In this document: positions 51,832-60,978 of the stretch, in pieces
Position numbering within the stretch: position 1 is the first letter of the stretch
Layout: each line of letters starts with the position of its first letter
Source: Pseudomonas xantholysinigenes
GTDB taxonomy: Bacteria; Pseudomonadota; Gammaproteobacteria; Pseudomonadales; Pseudomonadaceae
Length of the DNA: 64,000 bases
Reading direction: 5' to 3'
Assembly (NCBI RefSeq): GCF_014268885.2
Contig: NZ_CP077095.1
Span: 2,733,501 to 2,797,500, forward strand
The notes under the pieces: generated by a model
The model's input: only the letters and a program-made list of their open reading frames with translations
The model's database searches: none
Told to the model about the DNA's origin: nothing
Program-made: the position numbers and the translations under genes

Positions 51832-53034
51832 ATGCCCGCCAAGTCGCCTCTGCGCCACCTGCTAGTCTGCACCGCTCTCGCCGCGCTCGCCGGCTGCCGG
51901 CCGGATCCCTTGCCACCCCTGGACCAGCAACTCTACATCTGGCAGCGCCAATGGCGGCCGGACCACGCCCAGGCCCTGGCCGAGAGCCGCGCGGATTTCT
52001 CGACCCTGCGGGTACTGGCGCTACAGGCCCAGCCCAAGGTGGGGTGGAGCAGGGCGCTGGTCGACCTGCCCCAACTCAAGGCTGATGGTCGCCCGGTGAT
52101 CGCGGTGGTGCGCCTGGACGGCCAGCTCCCTGCGCTCGACCTGCAGGTCGCGCAAACCCAAATAGCCCGGCTGCTGGCGGACTGGCAAGCCGCCGGCATG
52201 ACTCCGTTTGGCCTGGAAATCGACCATGACAGCGGCAACGCCCGCTTGCCGGGCTATACCGCCTTCCTGCTGAGCCTGCGCGAGCAACTGCCGCCGGGCG
52301 TGAAACTGAGCATCACCGCCTTGCCCGCCTGGCTCGACAGCCCGCATCTGCCAGCGTTGTTGCAAGCCGTGGACAGCAGCGTGCTGCAGGTACATGCGGT
52401 CAGCGATCCGCGTCGCGGTCTGTTCGACCCGGTTCAGGCCAAGCAATGGGCCGAGCGCTGGAGTCGCATCAGCAACAAACCGTTCTACCTGGCCTTGCCC
52501 GCCTATGGCGTCGCGCTGCTGCCCGATAGCGGGGGCGCCCCGGTGGTGGAGAGCGAGGCCCCCTTGGACCGCATCGGTGTACGCCGCGAACTGCTGGCCG
52601 ATCCACAACAGCTGGCGGACCTCAGCCGGCAGTTGCGCCAGCAACCACCCGCGCACCTTGCCGGGCTGATCTGGTTTCGCCTGCCATTGCCTGGCGATCG
52701 CCGGGCCTGGAGCCTGACCACCTTGAACGCGGTGGCACGTGGCGATACGCTCGCCAGCCACTGGCAGGTCGAGCGTTCAGGGCAGGCGGGGCACTACGAC
52801 ATCAGCCTGGTCAACGTCGGCAATCTCGACCTGCCTTTACCTGCCCGAGTCGAGCTGAGCACCGGCGCTTGCGAAGGCGCCGATGGGCTCAACGGCTACC
52901 GCCTGCAGCAATCCTCACAACACCTCGTTTTCAACCGCCAGTCCAGCGCGCGCGTCGCCGCGGGTGGCCGGCGCGTGCTCGGCTGGGCACGTTGCCAAGG
53001 AATCGATCAAGGAGCATGGAATGTCTATCCCTAA
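51832..53034 (+). CDS. DUF3142 lipoprotein
   Basis: The 400-residue protein has a lipobox LAGC at about residue 22 and then a domain I take as DUF3142 (QQLYIWQRQW near the start, GLEIDHDSGNARLPGYTAFL in the middle, LAGLIWFRLPLPGD later). The layout suggests a TIM-barrel-like, glycosidase-type fold. Its 3' end overlaps the next gene by 14 bases, so the two are coupled. The role is unknown but lies at the cell envelope. Confidence 0.72.
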   Translation: MPAKSPLRHLLVCTALAALAGCRPDPLPPLDQQLYIWQRQWRPDHAQALAESRADFSTLRVLALQAQPKVGWSRALVDLPQLKADGRPVIAVVRLDGQLPALDLQVAQTQIARLLADWQAAGMTPFGLEIDHDSGNARLPGYTAFLLSLREQLPPGVKLSITALPAWLDSPHLPALLQAVDSSVLQVHAVSDPRRGLFDPVQAKQWAERWSRISNKPFYLALPAYGVALLPDSGGAPVVESEAPLDRIGVRRELLADPQQLADLSRQLRQQPPAHLAGLIWFRLPLPGDRRAWSLTTLNAVARGDTLASHWQVERSGQAGHYDISLVNVGNLDLPLPARVELSTGACEGADGLNGYRLQQSSQHLVFNRQSSARVAAGGRRVLGWARCQGIDQGAWNVYP

Positions 53035-55156
53035 CTGGCCCCGGCGCCTGCTGTGCCTGTCCCTGAGCGTGCCGTTCGGCCCGGCGCTGGCCTGTGGCCC
53101 GGATTTCCCGATGCAACTGCTGGGCGACCGGGCACAGGCCCTGGCCGAATTGCCCGAAGGCAATTTTGCCTTCGAGGTGAATCGTCTGGGCCAGCAGATC
53201 GCCGGCCTCAAACCCACCACCGATATCACCCTGACGCCGTACTGGGACAGCGACGACAACGCCCGGCCGTACCGCGAGCAGCGCAGCCAGGCCGAGGCCA
53301 GCGAACTGCCGGCAGCGCTGCAGGAGAAAGTTGCGCAATTGCGTAACCTGCAGGATCCAAGGCAGGTAGAGGAGCAGGGCGCCGATCTGCCCGATGAGCT
53401 GCGTCTGTACCTTGCCGGCGCAGTGGCCTTCGACAATGGCGAGCATGCCGTTGCGGCGGATTATTTCGCCCAGGTGCTTGCGCTTCCCGCCGAACAACGC
53501 AAGTTGCGCAGCACCTGGGCGGCCTATTCCCAGGGCCGCGCCCTGGCCGCCCTGAGCCAGCAATCCAGCGACGCTGCGCCGGCCCTGCAAGCCCAGGCAC
53601 GGCAAGCATTCCAGCTGGCCAGGACGCTCAGCGCCGATGGCTTCAGCGATCCGCTGGAGCTGGGCGTCGCCAGTCTCGGCGAGGAGGCGCGGCTGGCCAA
53701 GCTGGCCGGTGACTGGAACAGTGCCGTGCAACTGTATGCCAGCCAGAGCCGCCTGGGCTCAGGCAATGGCTACAGCTCGCTGAGGCAGCTTGCCGACGAA
53801 CTGGTGGCCATGCCGGATGAGCAATTGCAGCGCCAGTTGCAGCAACCGTTGCCGCGCAAATTGCTCACTGCCTACCTGCTCAGCCATATCGGCTGGGACT
53901 ACGACAGCCAGCAACCTGCCCAGGAGCAACGCTTGCCTGCCTTGCTGCGGGCAAGCCTGGGCGAGCAGCTGGACGATGCCGACCGCTTGGCGGCCCTGAG
54001 CTACCAGCAGGGGGACTTCGCCACGGCCCAGGGCTACCTGAAGCAGGCAGGCGATACCGGCCTTGCCTGGTGGTTGCGCGCCAAGCTGGCGTTGCGCGAC
54101 GGCGACAAGGCCCAAGCAGCCGCCGCCTATGCCAAGGCCGCCGCGGCATTTCCCCGCGAGGAATCCTGGGGCTCGCGGCAAACGCCGGATTGGGACTACG
54201 AAAGCCTCAAGCCTGGGTGCCGGGTCGAGGGCGAGGGCGCGATCCTCGCCCTGGAGCGTGGCGACTACCTGCAAGCTTTCGACCTGTTGTACCGCAGCCA
54301 GGACATCTACTGGCAGGACGCGGCGAACGTTGCCGAGCGGGTACTGACCCTCGACGAACTCAAGGGCTATGTCGATGCCCAGGTGCCGGCCGCGCCGGTG
54401 GCGCAAGCCGAGGAGGGTGGCTACGTTCCCCGGCCAGTGGCGACCCAGCTGCGGGAACTGCTGGGCCGGCGCTTGCTGCGTGAAGGCCGTTACGACGAGG
54501 CCCCTGCGTATTTCGCCACGCCACAGTTGCAAGCCGACGCCAAGGCGTATGGCCAGAACCGCCAGGATGCGCTCTCGCGCTGGACCGCCACCGGCCGGGC
54601 CGAGGCGCTGTATGCCGCGGCCAGTTTGGCGCGTACCTCCGGCATGGAGATCCTCGGCTACGAAATGGCGCCGGACTACGCCTGGCTGGGCGGCAGCTAC
54701 AGCCTTGGCAACGCCGAACTGCAGCCCGGGCCATTCATCGGCGCCGGTGAGGTGCAGCGTCAATTGGCAAGTGTGGCCAAGCCCGACCAGCGCTATCACT
54801 ATCGCTATGTCGCCGCCGACCTGGCCAACCAGGCCGCCGACCAGTTGCCCCACAGCAGCCAGGCGTTCGCCGCGGTATTGTGCACGGCGGCGGGCTGGGT
54901 GGCGGGCAGCGACCAGGAAATCGCCCTCTACAAGCGTTATGTCCAGCAAGGGCCGTTCGTGATGTGGGCCGAGGATTTCGGCAAGCAATGCGAGCAACCC
55001 AGGTTCGACCAGGCCAACCTGCGCTACCTGACCGAGTCGCTGGACAAGGTGCGGGCAACGCTGCGGCCGTACAAGGCCCAGGTACTGCCAGCGGGCCTGG
55101 CTATCTTGGCCGGGCTTGCCTGGCTGTGGCTGCGCCGGCGCAAGTCGAAGGCGTAA
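53021..55156 (+). CDS. Large periplasmic repeat protein, unknown function
   Basis: The 711-residue protein has a signal peptide ending near PALACGPDFP, a long region of helical TPR-like segments (for example AAAYAKAAAAFPREES and LALRDGDKAQA) and one C-terminal helix, LPAGLAILAGLAWLWLRRRKSKA, with a basic tail. It is therefore exported and anchored at its C-terminus. No enzyme motif is present. Together with the DUF3142 lipoprotein before it and the lipoprotein after it, it suggests an uncharacterised envelope complex. The ATG at 53021 was chosen over the upstream open frame because it yields a proper signal peptide. Confidence 0.75.
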   Translation: MSIPNWPRRLLCLSLSVPFGPALACGPDFPMQLLGDRAQALAELPEGNFAFEVNRLGQQIAGLKPTTDITLTPYWDSDDNARPYREQRSQAEASELPAALQEKVAQLRNLQDPRQVEEQGADLPDELRLYLAGAVAFDNGEHAVAADYFAQVLALPAEQRKLRSTWAAYSQGRALAALSQQSSDAAPALQAQARQAFQLARTLSADGFSDPLELGVASLGEEARLAKLAGDWNSAVQLYASQSRLGSGNGYSSLRQLADELVAMPDEQLQRQLQQPLPRKLLTAYLLSHIGWDYDSQQPAQEQRLPALLRASLGEQLDDADRLAALSYQQGDFATAQGYLKQAGDTGLAWWLRAKLALRDGDKAQAAAAYAKAAAAFPREESWGSRQTPDWDYESLKPGCRVEGEGAILALERGDYLQAFDLLYRSQDIYWQDAANVAERVLTLDELKGYVDAQVPAAPVAQAEEGGYVPRPVATQLRELLGRRLLREGRYDEAPAYFATPQLQADAKAYGQNRQDALSRWTATGRAEALYAAASLARTSGMEILGYEMAPDYAWLGGSYSLGNAELQPGPFIGAGEVQRQLASVAKPDQRYHYRYVAADLANQAADQLPHSSQAFAAVLCTAAGWVAGSDQEIALYKRYVQQGPFVMWAEDFGKQCEQPRFDQANLRYLTESLDKVRATLRPYKAQVLPAGLAILAGLAWLWLRRRKSKA

Positions 55157-55229
55157 AGAAGAGGGCGGACATGGCTCAACTAGACTGAAGGTGTAGTTGA
55201 GCTGTGCGACCCGACCACGGGGGGTTACC

Positions 55230-55655
55230 ATGCGCTGGTCAATGCTGTTGTTGCTTGCAATCACCGCGATCCCCGCTTGCCAGGGGCCAATGCCAGCCGC
55301 CGATCCGCAGATGGCCTGGGTCGACTTGTCGATGCCATTTCCCAACGACCGCGTGCTGCTGGCCGAACGCCTGGATCGCCAGCGCCTGAGCGAAGGGCGC
55401 TTCTTTCAGGTCAGCCCCGGCAGCCACGAATTGGTCGTGCGCTTCGATTACGAGGCAAACGGTGGTGGCGGCATGAGCCTGATGGGCGGCACAACCGTGC
55501 GCCAGTGCTACCTGACCCTGCGCTACGCGGATTTCCAGGCCGGCCAGCGTTACCTGCTTCAGGCACGTTCCATGGCCCTCACTCCAGAGGCCAGGCTGTA
55601 CAATGCGTCGCGCCAGATCGTCGCAGAGGTCAGTGAGTACTATTGCCTGATGTAG
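55230..55655 (+). CDS. Small lipoprotein-like protein
   Basis: The 141-residue protein has a hydrophobic start (MRWSMLLLLAITAIPAC) with Cys17 in a weak lipobox (IPAC). The body includes SPGSHELVVRFDYE and two Cys (RQCYL and YYCLM), resembling small domains that bind or stabilise envelope proteins. It lies 73 bases after the 711-residue protein gene on the same strand. A start at 55197 is possible but would break the signal. Confidence 0.7.
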   Translation: MRWSMLLLLAITAIPACQGPMPAADPQMAWVDLSMPFPNDRVLLAERLDRQRLSEGRFFQVSPGSHELVVRFDYEANGGGGMSLMGGTTVRQCYLTLRYADFQAGQRYLLQARSMALTPEARLYNASRQIVAEVSEYYCLM

Positions 55656-55685
55656 CGGCGCCACCTTTTCCTTGAGTGTTTGCCC

Positions 55686-56312
55686 ATGCCTGCCCAAGCG
55701 CAGAGTCGATCGCTGTTCATTTCGCTGGATGGGCCCAAGGGCACAGGCAAGACTACGCTGCTGGAGTCCGTCACCCAGGTGTTGAGGGCAGAGGGCAGGA
55801 AGGTTATCCGCATCAGCGAGAAAAACCGCGATCCCTACCGTAGCGAAACCATGGCGCTGGTCAACCAGTTCGTCCGTAATCCCTGTCGGCTCCTGGAGTT
55901 GCAGGTGTGCCAGCGTCTTGCCGACAGCCGCGCCTGGATCACTCAGCATGTGCTGGCCAAGCAGCCCACCGACTGCATCATCCTGATCGACCGCTGGTAC
56001 CCATCGGAGGCGGCGTTTCGCCGGCTGGTGCCATTCGCGCAAATCCTGGAGTTGAACATGGAGCGCAACGTGCGAATCCCCGATTTGCATGTGGGGGTGG
56101 TTACCGCGCCGAAGGTTTCGTGGGCGAGGGCAGCGGCGCGTTCACGAGGGCTGAGCAGTACCGTGATGCATGAACTGGAAGAGCATGTCGCAAGTACCGA
56201 AGCCTTTGAGCGTGCAATTGCTGAGCACGGGTGGGTGCTGTGCCGCAACGAGGCAACGCTTGAGGAGGCAACGATGCAGGTTGTCTCGCATATTCATGCG
56301 GTTGTTCAGTGA
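55686..56312 (+). CDS. Thymidylate-kinase-like P-loop protein
   Basis: The 208-residue protein has the Walker A motif DGPKGTGKTT at about 15-24 and a DRWYPSEAAFRR segment typical of thymidylate-type kinases. It is not the housekeeping Tmk in any obvious way, since the later part differs. It may phosphorylate another nucleotide. A TTG at 55680 is in frame, but the ATG at 55686 is preferred. Confidence 0.7.
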   Translation: MPAQAQSRSLFISLDGPKGTGKTTLLESVTQVLRAEGRKVIRISEKNRDPYRSETMALVNQFVRNPCRLLELQVCQRLADSRAWITQHVLAKQPTDCIILIDRWYPSEAAFRRLVPFAQILELNMERNVRIPDLHVGVVTAPKVSWARAAARSRGLSSTVMHELEEHVASTEAFERAIAEHGWVLCRNEATLEEATMQVVSHIHAVVQ

Positions 56313-56390
56313 TTGCTGTCGTGGCGTGTTGCAATGGCGGTTGTCGGGCGCGGTGACTAACCTTCGAGACATACCTGTAGCAACTTGGAC

Positions 56391-57626
56391 GTGAACCTAT
56401 TGGCCAGGGTAATAGCCAGCATCGGTGTGTTCGGGAGGTCCTTCCTGCAACTGCTTCACGCCGATGAACACCAGGATGAGTCACTGTTGCGCAATCGTGT
56501 AGCGATGCTCTATGGCAGCGTGATACCCGCCGGGGTCATGGGCTGTGTTGCAGCAACGCTGTTGTGTATCGCCTATTGGACTGTGGTTTCACCGGTTTTT
56601 CTGCTGGGTTTCGTCGGTGCGCTGTTCGTATTGCTCTTGGTCCGCCTGGTACTTACCCGACGTTATCGGGCCCAGACCATCGCCAAGGGCCGGTTGGTGC
56701 GCTGGGGCTGGGCTGCCACGGGGCTGGTGGGGCTGGCCGGGATTGTCTGGGGTATCGCAGGGTTCACGCTGGTAGGTGCAGGAAGTGCCGAAAGTGCGCT
56801 GCTGTACTGTTGCTTCGCCCTTGGCGCCATTCTGGCTGTGTCGGGCTATATCGCCTGGTGGCCGGCGCATCTGGCTTTCCACATTCCCATTTTCCTGTTC
56901 ACGGCCTTGGGCTACCTGTCGACCGGCAACCCGACACACCGGCTGCTTGCCATCGCCTGTCTGGCGCTGTGCCTGGCCTGCGTGGTGATCGGGCACAGGT
57001 TGTCGGTTATTTTTGGCCGTATTGTCGACCTGTCCACTCACAACGAACGCCTGGCAGCTGAATTGGGCGTACAGGCTCGGGCGCTGCAAGAGGCCAATAC
57101 TCAGCTTCAGGCAATGAGCGATACAGATTTTCTGACCGGGTTGTGGAACCGCCGGCGCATGATGGCAATGCTCTCGGAGCAAGTGGATGTGCACGGTGTG
57201 ATCATCTTCGATATTGATCATTTCAAGGCCTTTAACGACGACTTTGGCCATGCTGCAGGTGATGTGTGCCTGCAGGCCGTGGCCCAGGCCGCATCGAAGG
57301 TGGTTGTGGAGCACGCAGGCGCACTGGGGCGCCACGGTGGCGAGGAGTTCCTGGCGATTTTGCCATGCACCAACGCGCAGAATTTGTGGCGCGCCGCCGA
57401 ATGCGTTCGGCTTGCGATCGAGCGGCTGCACATGGATGTGGAGCTGGTGAGGCCCGTTACCGTCAGCGTGGGGTTGACGCTGGCGACTGCGGATATCGCG
57501 ATAGCGTTACGTTTGGAGGCCGCCGACAAACAGTTGTATCGGGCCAAGGCGGCAGGGAGGAACCGAACGGCGATGGATTTCGAGAAAGAAGAACATTGGA
57601 AACGCCTGGGGGCGAATCAGCAATGA
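56391..57626 (+). CDS. Membrane-bound diguanylate cyclase
   Basis: The roughly 411-residue protein has several membrane helices in its N-terminal half (about residues 40-200) and a C-terminal GGDEF domain (from DTDFLTGLWNRRRM). The active site GGEEF is intact in LGRHGGEEFLAI. The usual inhibitory RxxD before it is missing (EHAG), so feedback may be lost. The start is unclear: a GTG at 56391 and a TTG at 56385 are both possible, with no strong ribosome-binding site. It is the second cyclase in the window. Confidence 0.85.
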   Translation: MNLLARVIASIGVFGRSFLQLLHADEHQDESLLRNRVAMLYGSVIPAGVMGCVAATLLCIAYWTVVSPVFLLGFVGALFVLLLVRLVLTRRYRAQTIAKGRLVRWGWAATGLVGLAGIVWGIAGFTLVGAGSAESALLYCCFALGAILAVSGYIAWWPAHLAFHIPIFLFTALGYLSTGNPTHRLLAIACLALCLACVVIGHRLSVIFGRIVDLSTHNERLAAELGVQARALQEANTQLQAMSDTDFLTGLWNRRRMMAMLSEQVDVHGVIIFDIDHFKAFNDDFGHAAGDVCLQAVAQAASKVVVEHAGALGRHGGEEFLAILPCTNAQNLWRAAECVRLAIERLHMDVELVRPVTVSVGLTLATADIAIALRLEAADKQLYRAKAAGRNRTAMDFEKEEHWKRLGANQQ

Positions 57627-57883
57627 GCAGAGGAATTGAACACTGACGCAGGATTCCTCATACTTGATTTAACATAATATACATTATGCGCATATTCGTA
57701 TGGAGCTGCCTGGCCGTGGGTTGGCCAGATTGGAAGCCAGATCGCAGTGAGATTTTCGCGGGCGCGAAAAAATGGCCTGCTTGGCCAGCACCAACAGTTG
57801 CCCTGATACACAACGGCGGCGCTGGTCATTGGTCATCTGAATACATGTTTAGACGACCAATGACCGACCGCTCAAAATGACTG

Positions 57884-58360
57884 CTATGAGAATGAAGACG
57901 TCTTTTGAGCTGTGAAATGTCCGTTGCTCAGAATCGGCTCAAGGTAGCTCTGGTACTCAAGCCACGAGTTGAACACCTTCACGTCGACAGACGGATCTTC
58001 ATGGTCGCCAATCAGATTGACCAAGAAGACGCCACCCGCTTGGTTAAGAACCTGACGAACCGTGTCACCAGTGGCATGACGTGATAACAAATAGCCCAAC
58101 GAGGCAAGGCCCAAGACCGAACCTTTCTGTGCTGCCGAAGCTTTCAGCAATGGATCAACTGGAATATCAGACAGCAGCAGCATCATGGCTATCAAATGCT
58201 CCTCATTGGTCTCATAGCTGTCAGCGATCTCCTTGCCAATGCGGACAGCATCGGCAGCACGTGCTTTAGGGATCTCATTTTCGTGAGCGAATGCGCCATA
58301 CGACGTCAGGATGATCGATCCTACAGATGGCGGATTTTTTGGGTAGTGACGATTTTGCAT
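57884..58360 (-). CDS. Unknown protein in an AT-rich patch
   Basis: From the ATG at 58360, with AGGAAG upstream, the protein has 158 residues. It shows no signal peptide, domain or motif that I recognise; the middle (NEEHLIAMMLLLSDIPVDPLLKASAAQKG) looks helical. Codon use is less GC-rich than in the neighbours, which suggests transfer. An in-frame ATG at 58393 is the alternative start. Confidence 0.6.
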   Translation of the reverse strand: MQNRHYPKNPPSVGSIILTSYGAFAHENEIPKARAADAVRIGKEIADSYETNEEHLIAMMLLLSDIPVDPLLKASAAQKGSVLGLASLGYLLSRHATGDTVRQVLNQAGGVFLVNLIGDHEDPSVDVKVFNSWLEYQSYLEPILSNGHFTAQKTSSFS

Positions 58361-58816
58361 AATCAGCTTCCTTGAAGATTGCTGGCTAATCATAAACGTT
58401 TAAGCACCTGCCCTTCGCTACATGCCATGTTTCGTATAAATATAACTCAACTAAATATTCATTTAGTTGAGTAAACCTCCTTTTGGATTACTCGTAATTA
58501 GCGTATTTGACAGTGCCCCATGACGTTCTATAGTCGGACGTGGCCTGCGGAAGGATTCCCAAGGCCTATTCAAGACCAGTACGTAACAACAGGACTTACA
58601 GGATGTTCACGCACAAGGACGCTGCACAAATGTGTTATCGGAAAACCCACGCCTCACCACCCTCTACGCTCGATGGGACCGCTCTAGCCCAAGGTTCACG
58701 CCGATCAAGGCGCAACTGAGACCTGCACCCGTTCGGCACCGCCTGGCCTGCCTGTGACCTGCCTTGCAGTCGTCACCGCGCTGGCGTTTCCGACAATACA
58801 AATATAGAGGTGTGCC
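58361..58816. other. 456-base AT-rich gap with a 28-bp palindrome
   Basis: ACTCAACTAAAT and ATTTAGTTGAGT form a perfect 12-4-12 inverted repeat at 58445-58472. It has no U-run, so an operator fits better than a terminator. The rest of the gap, up to the GNAT gene, holds no supportable gene but probably holds that gene's promoter. Confidence 0.6.
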
Positions 58817-59887
58817 ATGACTGCAAGACGCTATGCGCGCAACGCTGTATCCCCTTGCGTGGATACAGTCAAACATAATGATTCATTCAGTTACCGCCCG
58901 GCAGTGCTGAAAGACTGCGCTCGCCTGGCCGAACTTTTTCAGACGGTTTATGGAACTACCACTCACCCCTGTCAAAACCCTTCTTATATACGCGACTCGC
59001 TGATATCAGGGTTACAGATATGGTATGTGGTAGAGCTTGATTCGATCCTCATGGGCTGCGGTTGCATTGCCCGGCGCCCATGGAACCAGTCCTGGGAGAT
59101 CTGCCATGGCGTGGTCCATCCCGCCGCGCGCAGGACCGGCGTCATTTCCAACCTGGTCAAGCTCAGTCTCGACAGTCATCGCCCCCAGGCGATGGAACTG
59201 GGCTTTTATGTCACCCGCAACATCGCCAGCCATACCTTGATGCTCAAGCTCCAGCCCGGCGTGCTGGTGGGTCACGATGGTGGCCCCGATACCGTGGACG
59301 GTATCCGCGAATACCACCTGACCGCCCTGCTCCCTCAACCCGTGGCCGGCTTGCGCCATATCGCGCCGTGGTATGTGCGCTCGCCGGGCGTGGAAATGAT
59401 CAGCCGGCATCTGTATCAAGCGCTAGGTTTTGAAGGCAAGCCAGGCGCCTACCCGACCACCTGCCTAAGTGGCCCGGCGAGCCAGAATTCCCACGGCCAA
59501 CTGCTGTACGCCCATGATCCATTAAACCGTACGTTGACACTGTCGGGGCAAACCGCTGGCTACTTGCCGCAGCCCCGTGCGCTCGCCGATATCATCGGCC
59601 TGCTGCAGCAGTCCCCAGAGCTGCAGTACGTCTGCGTACAGATTCTCGCCGACAAGCTCGAACTGCTCGCTGGCCTGCTCGGCCTCGGCTTCACGATCAC
59701 TGCCTATCTGCCTGCCTGGCACCTCGAGGATGGCGCGCGCTATGACTGCATCCAACTGGTGTTGCAGACCTTCAGCAGTCGCCCGCGCAGTCACGGCTTC
59801 GATGACCAGGTAACGTTCTTCGACCTGGCCTATGCCCAGTTGGCCAAGCGTCTGTGCGGCCTGCGCCTTGCCCAGGCTCACGCCTGA
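58817..59887 (+). CDS. GNAT-family acetyltransferase with C-terminal extension
   Basis: The 356-residue protein has a GNAT-like N-terminal half (about residues 25-170: PAVLKDCARLAELFQTVYG and CHGVVHPAARRTGVISNLVKLSL, the acyl-CoA-binding region) and a second domain of about 170 residues that I cannot name. GAGG lies before the ATG at 58817. It is followed 27 bases later by a desaturase gene, so the two probably act in one pathway. Confidence 0.72.
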   Translation: MTARRYARNAVSPCVDTVKHNDSFSYRPAVLKDCARLAELFQTVYGTTTHPCQNPSYIRDSLISGLQIWYVVELDSILMGCGCIARRPWNQSWEICHGVVHPAARRTGVISNLVKLSLDSHRPQAMELGFYVTRNIASHTLMLKLQPGVLVGHDGGPDTVDGIREYHLTALLPQPVAGLRHIAPWYVRSPGVEMISRHLYQALGFEGKPGAYPTTCLSGPASQNSHGQLLYAHDPLNRTLTLSGQTAGYLPQPRALADIIGLLQQSPELQYVCVQILADKLELLAGLLGLGFTITAYLPAWHLEDGARYDCIQLVLQTFSSRPRSHGFDDQVTFFDLAYAQLAKRLCGLRLAQAHA

Positions 59888-59914
59888 CGCCCCTCCCATG
59901 ACGGAATCCAGATA

Positions 59915-60898
59915 ATGACAAAAGACCAATGGCTGGCCGCTCGCCAGCAGATCCCCGATGGCGCCAAGGAGCCGTGGACCGCCATGCTCTGGCTGGCCGA
60001 CTTGCTCTTGCTGACCCTCGCCTGGAACCTGTGGCTGGCCGACAGCCTTGTGCTCAAAGTACCGGGCTTGCTGCTGGCGGGTTTCGCCACGGTACAGATC
60101 TACCTGATCCTGCACGAGGCGCTACACGGAGCTGCTGCGCAGAACCGCCGACTCAACGACTTCATCGGCCACTGCAGCGGTTGGCTGATCGCCTTGCCGT
60201 TTCTCGTCCGCCGGCGCTTCCACATGGCGCACCACACCTGGACCGCGCACCCGCTGAACGATCCCGAGAACCGCGGCATGATCGAGAAGTTTTCGGTGAT
60301 GACCAAGAAGCAGGAACGCACCCTGGAGTTCATATGGAAGCACTGGATCCCGATGATCGCTGCCAATCACTTCCTGCTGAACTGGCGCGCACCTTTCATC
60401 GCGCGGGCCAAGGGTGATGATTCACCGCGCCTGCTCAAGGAAATACGTTTCGCCCGGTTGTACCTGCTGGGTTATCTGGCGCTTGCCGCGGTGGCCTGGA
60501 GCCAGGGCCATTTGCTGGATCTGCTGCTGTTCTACCTGATTGTCTGGGTGTTCCTGTTCTTCATGGTCGAACTGCTCAACCTGCCACACCATGCCGAAGC
60601 CCCGCTGCTAGCCAAGGATGCCGAGCGCCTGCAGTTCTGGGAGCAGGACCAGGTATCCCATGACTGCAAGAGCCTGCCGGTGTGGTCGCGGTTCGTCATC
60701 CTCAACTTCAACCTGCACATCGTGCACCATGCCTTCCCTTCCGTGCCTTGGTACCGTCTGCCTGAGGTCAACAGGTTGCTGCATGAACAGGAGGTCGGGC
60801 ATGAGCCTTCGCAGGTCCATGAATGGGCATTTGCCCGGGAAAATCGTCGACGCCCCCTGCTGCAGTTGATGGGGCACTTCTTCGATCGTCGCGGCTGA
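59915..60898 (+). CDS. Membrane fatty acid desaturase
   Basis: The 327-residue protein has the three His boxes of the di-iron desaturases: HEALH at 67-71, HMAHH at 103-107 with His112, and HIVHH at 268-272. About four membrane helices lie between them. It should introduce a double bond, or hydroxylate, in an acyl or related chain. It is a partner of the GNAT gene just upstream by spacing. A hairpin terminator follows. Confidence 0.87.
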   Translation: MTKDQWLAARQQIPDGAKEPWTAMLWLADLLLLTLAWNLWLADSLVLKVPGLLLAGFATVQIYLILHEALHGAAAQNRRLNDFIGHCSGWLIALPFLVRRRFHMAHHTWTAHPLNDPENRGMIEKFSVMTKKQERTLEFIWKHWIPMIAANHFLLNWRAPFIARAKGDDSPRLLKEIRFARLYLLGYLALAAVAWSQGHLLDLLLFYLIVWVFLFFMVELLNLPHHAEAPLLAKDAERLQFWEQDQVSHDCKSLPVWSRFVILNFNLHIVHHAFPSVPWYRLPEVNRLLHEQEVGHEPSQVHEWAFARENRRRPLLQLMGHFFDRRG

Positions 60899-60910
60899 TC
60901 CGCGTGCTGG

Positions 60911-60941
60911 GCCGCACCTGGCATTTTTTGACAGGTGCGGC
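60911..60941. terminator. Hairpin between the desaturase and paaX genes
   Basis: GCCGCACCTG pairs perfectly with CAGGTGCGGC (10 bp) around an 11-base loop that contains a T-run. It lies between two converging genes and probably ends the desaturase transcript. Confidence 0.6.
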
Positions 60942-60978
60942 AAGGGTTCCGACTAGCCGCCCATGCAGCCAGGCCGGC

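Noticed and set aside
51599..51916. A minus-strand 105-residue open frame before the DUF3142 gene
   Set aside because: It overlaps the start of a supported gene and has no motif or ribosome-binding site.
57686..57880. A 64-residue plus-strand open frame after the second cyclase
   Set aside because: No ribosome-binding site or recognisable feature; the composition does not look coding.
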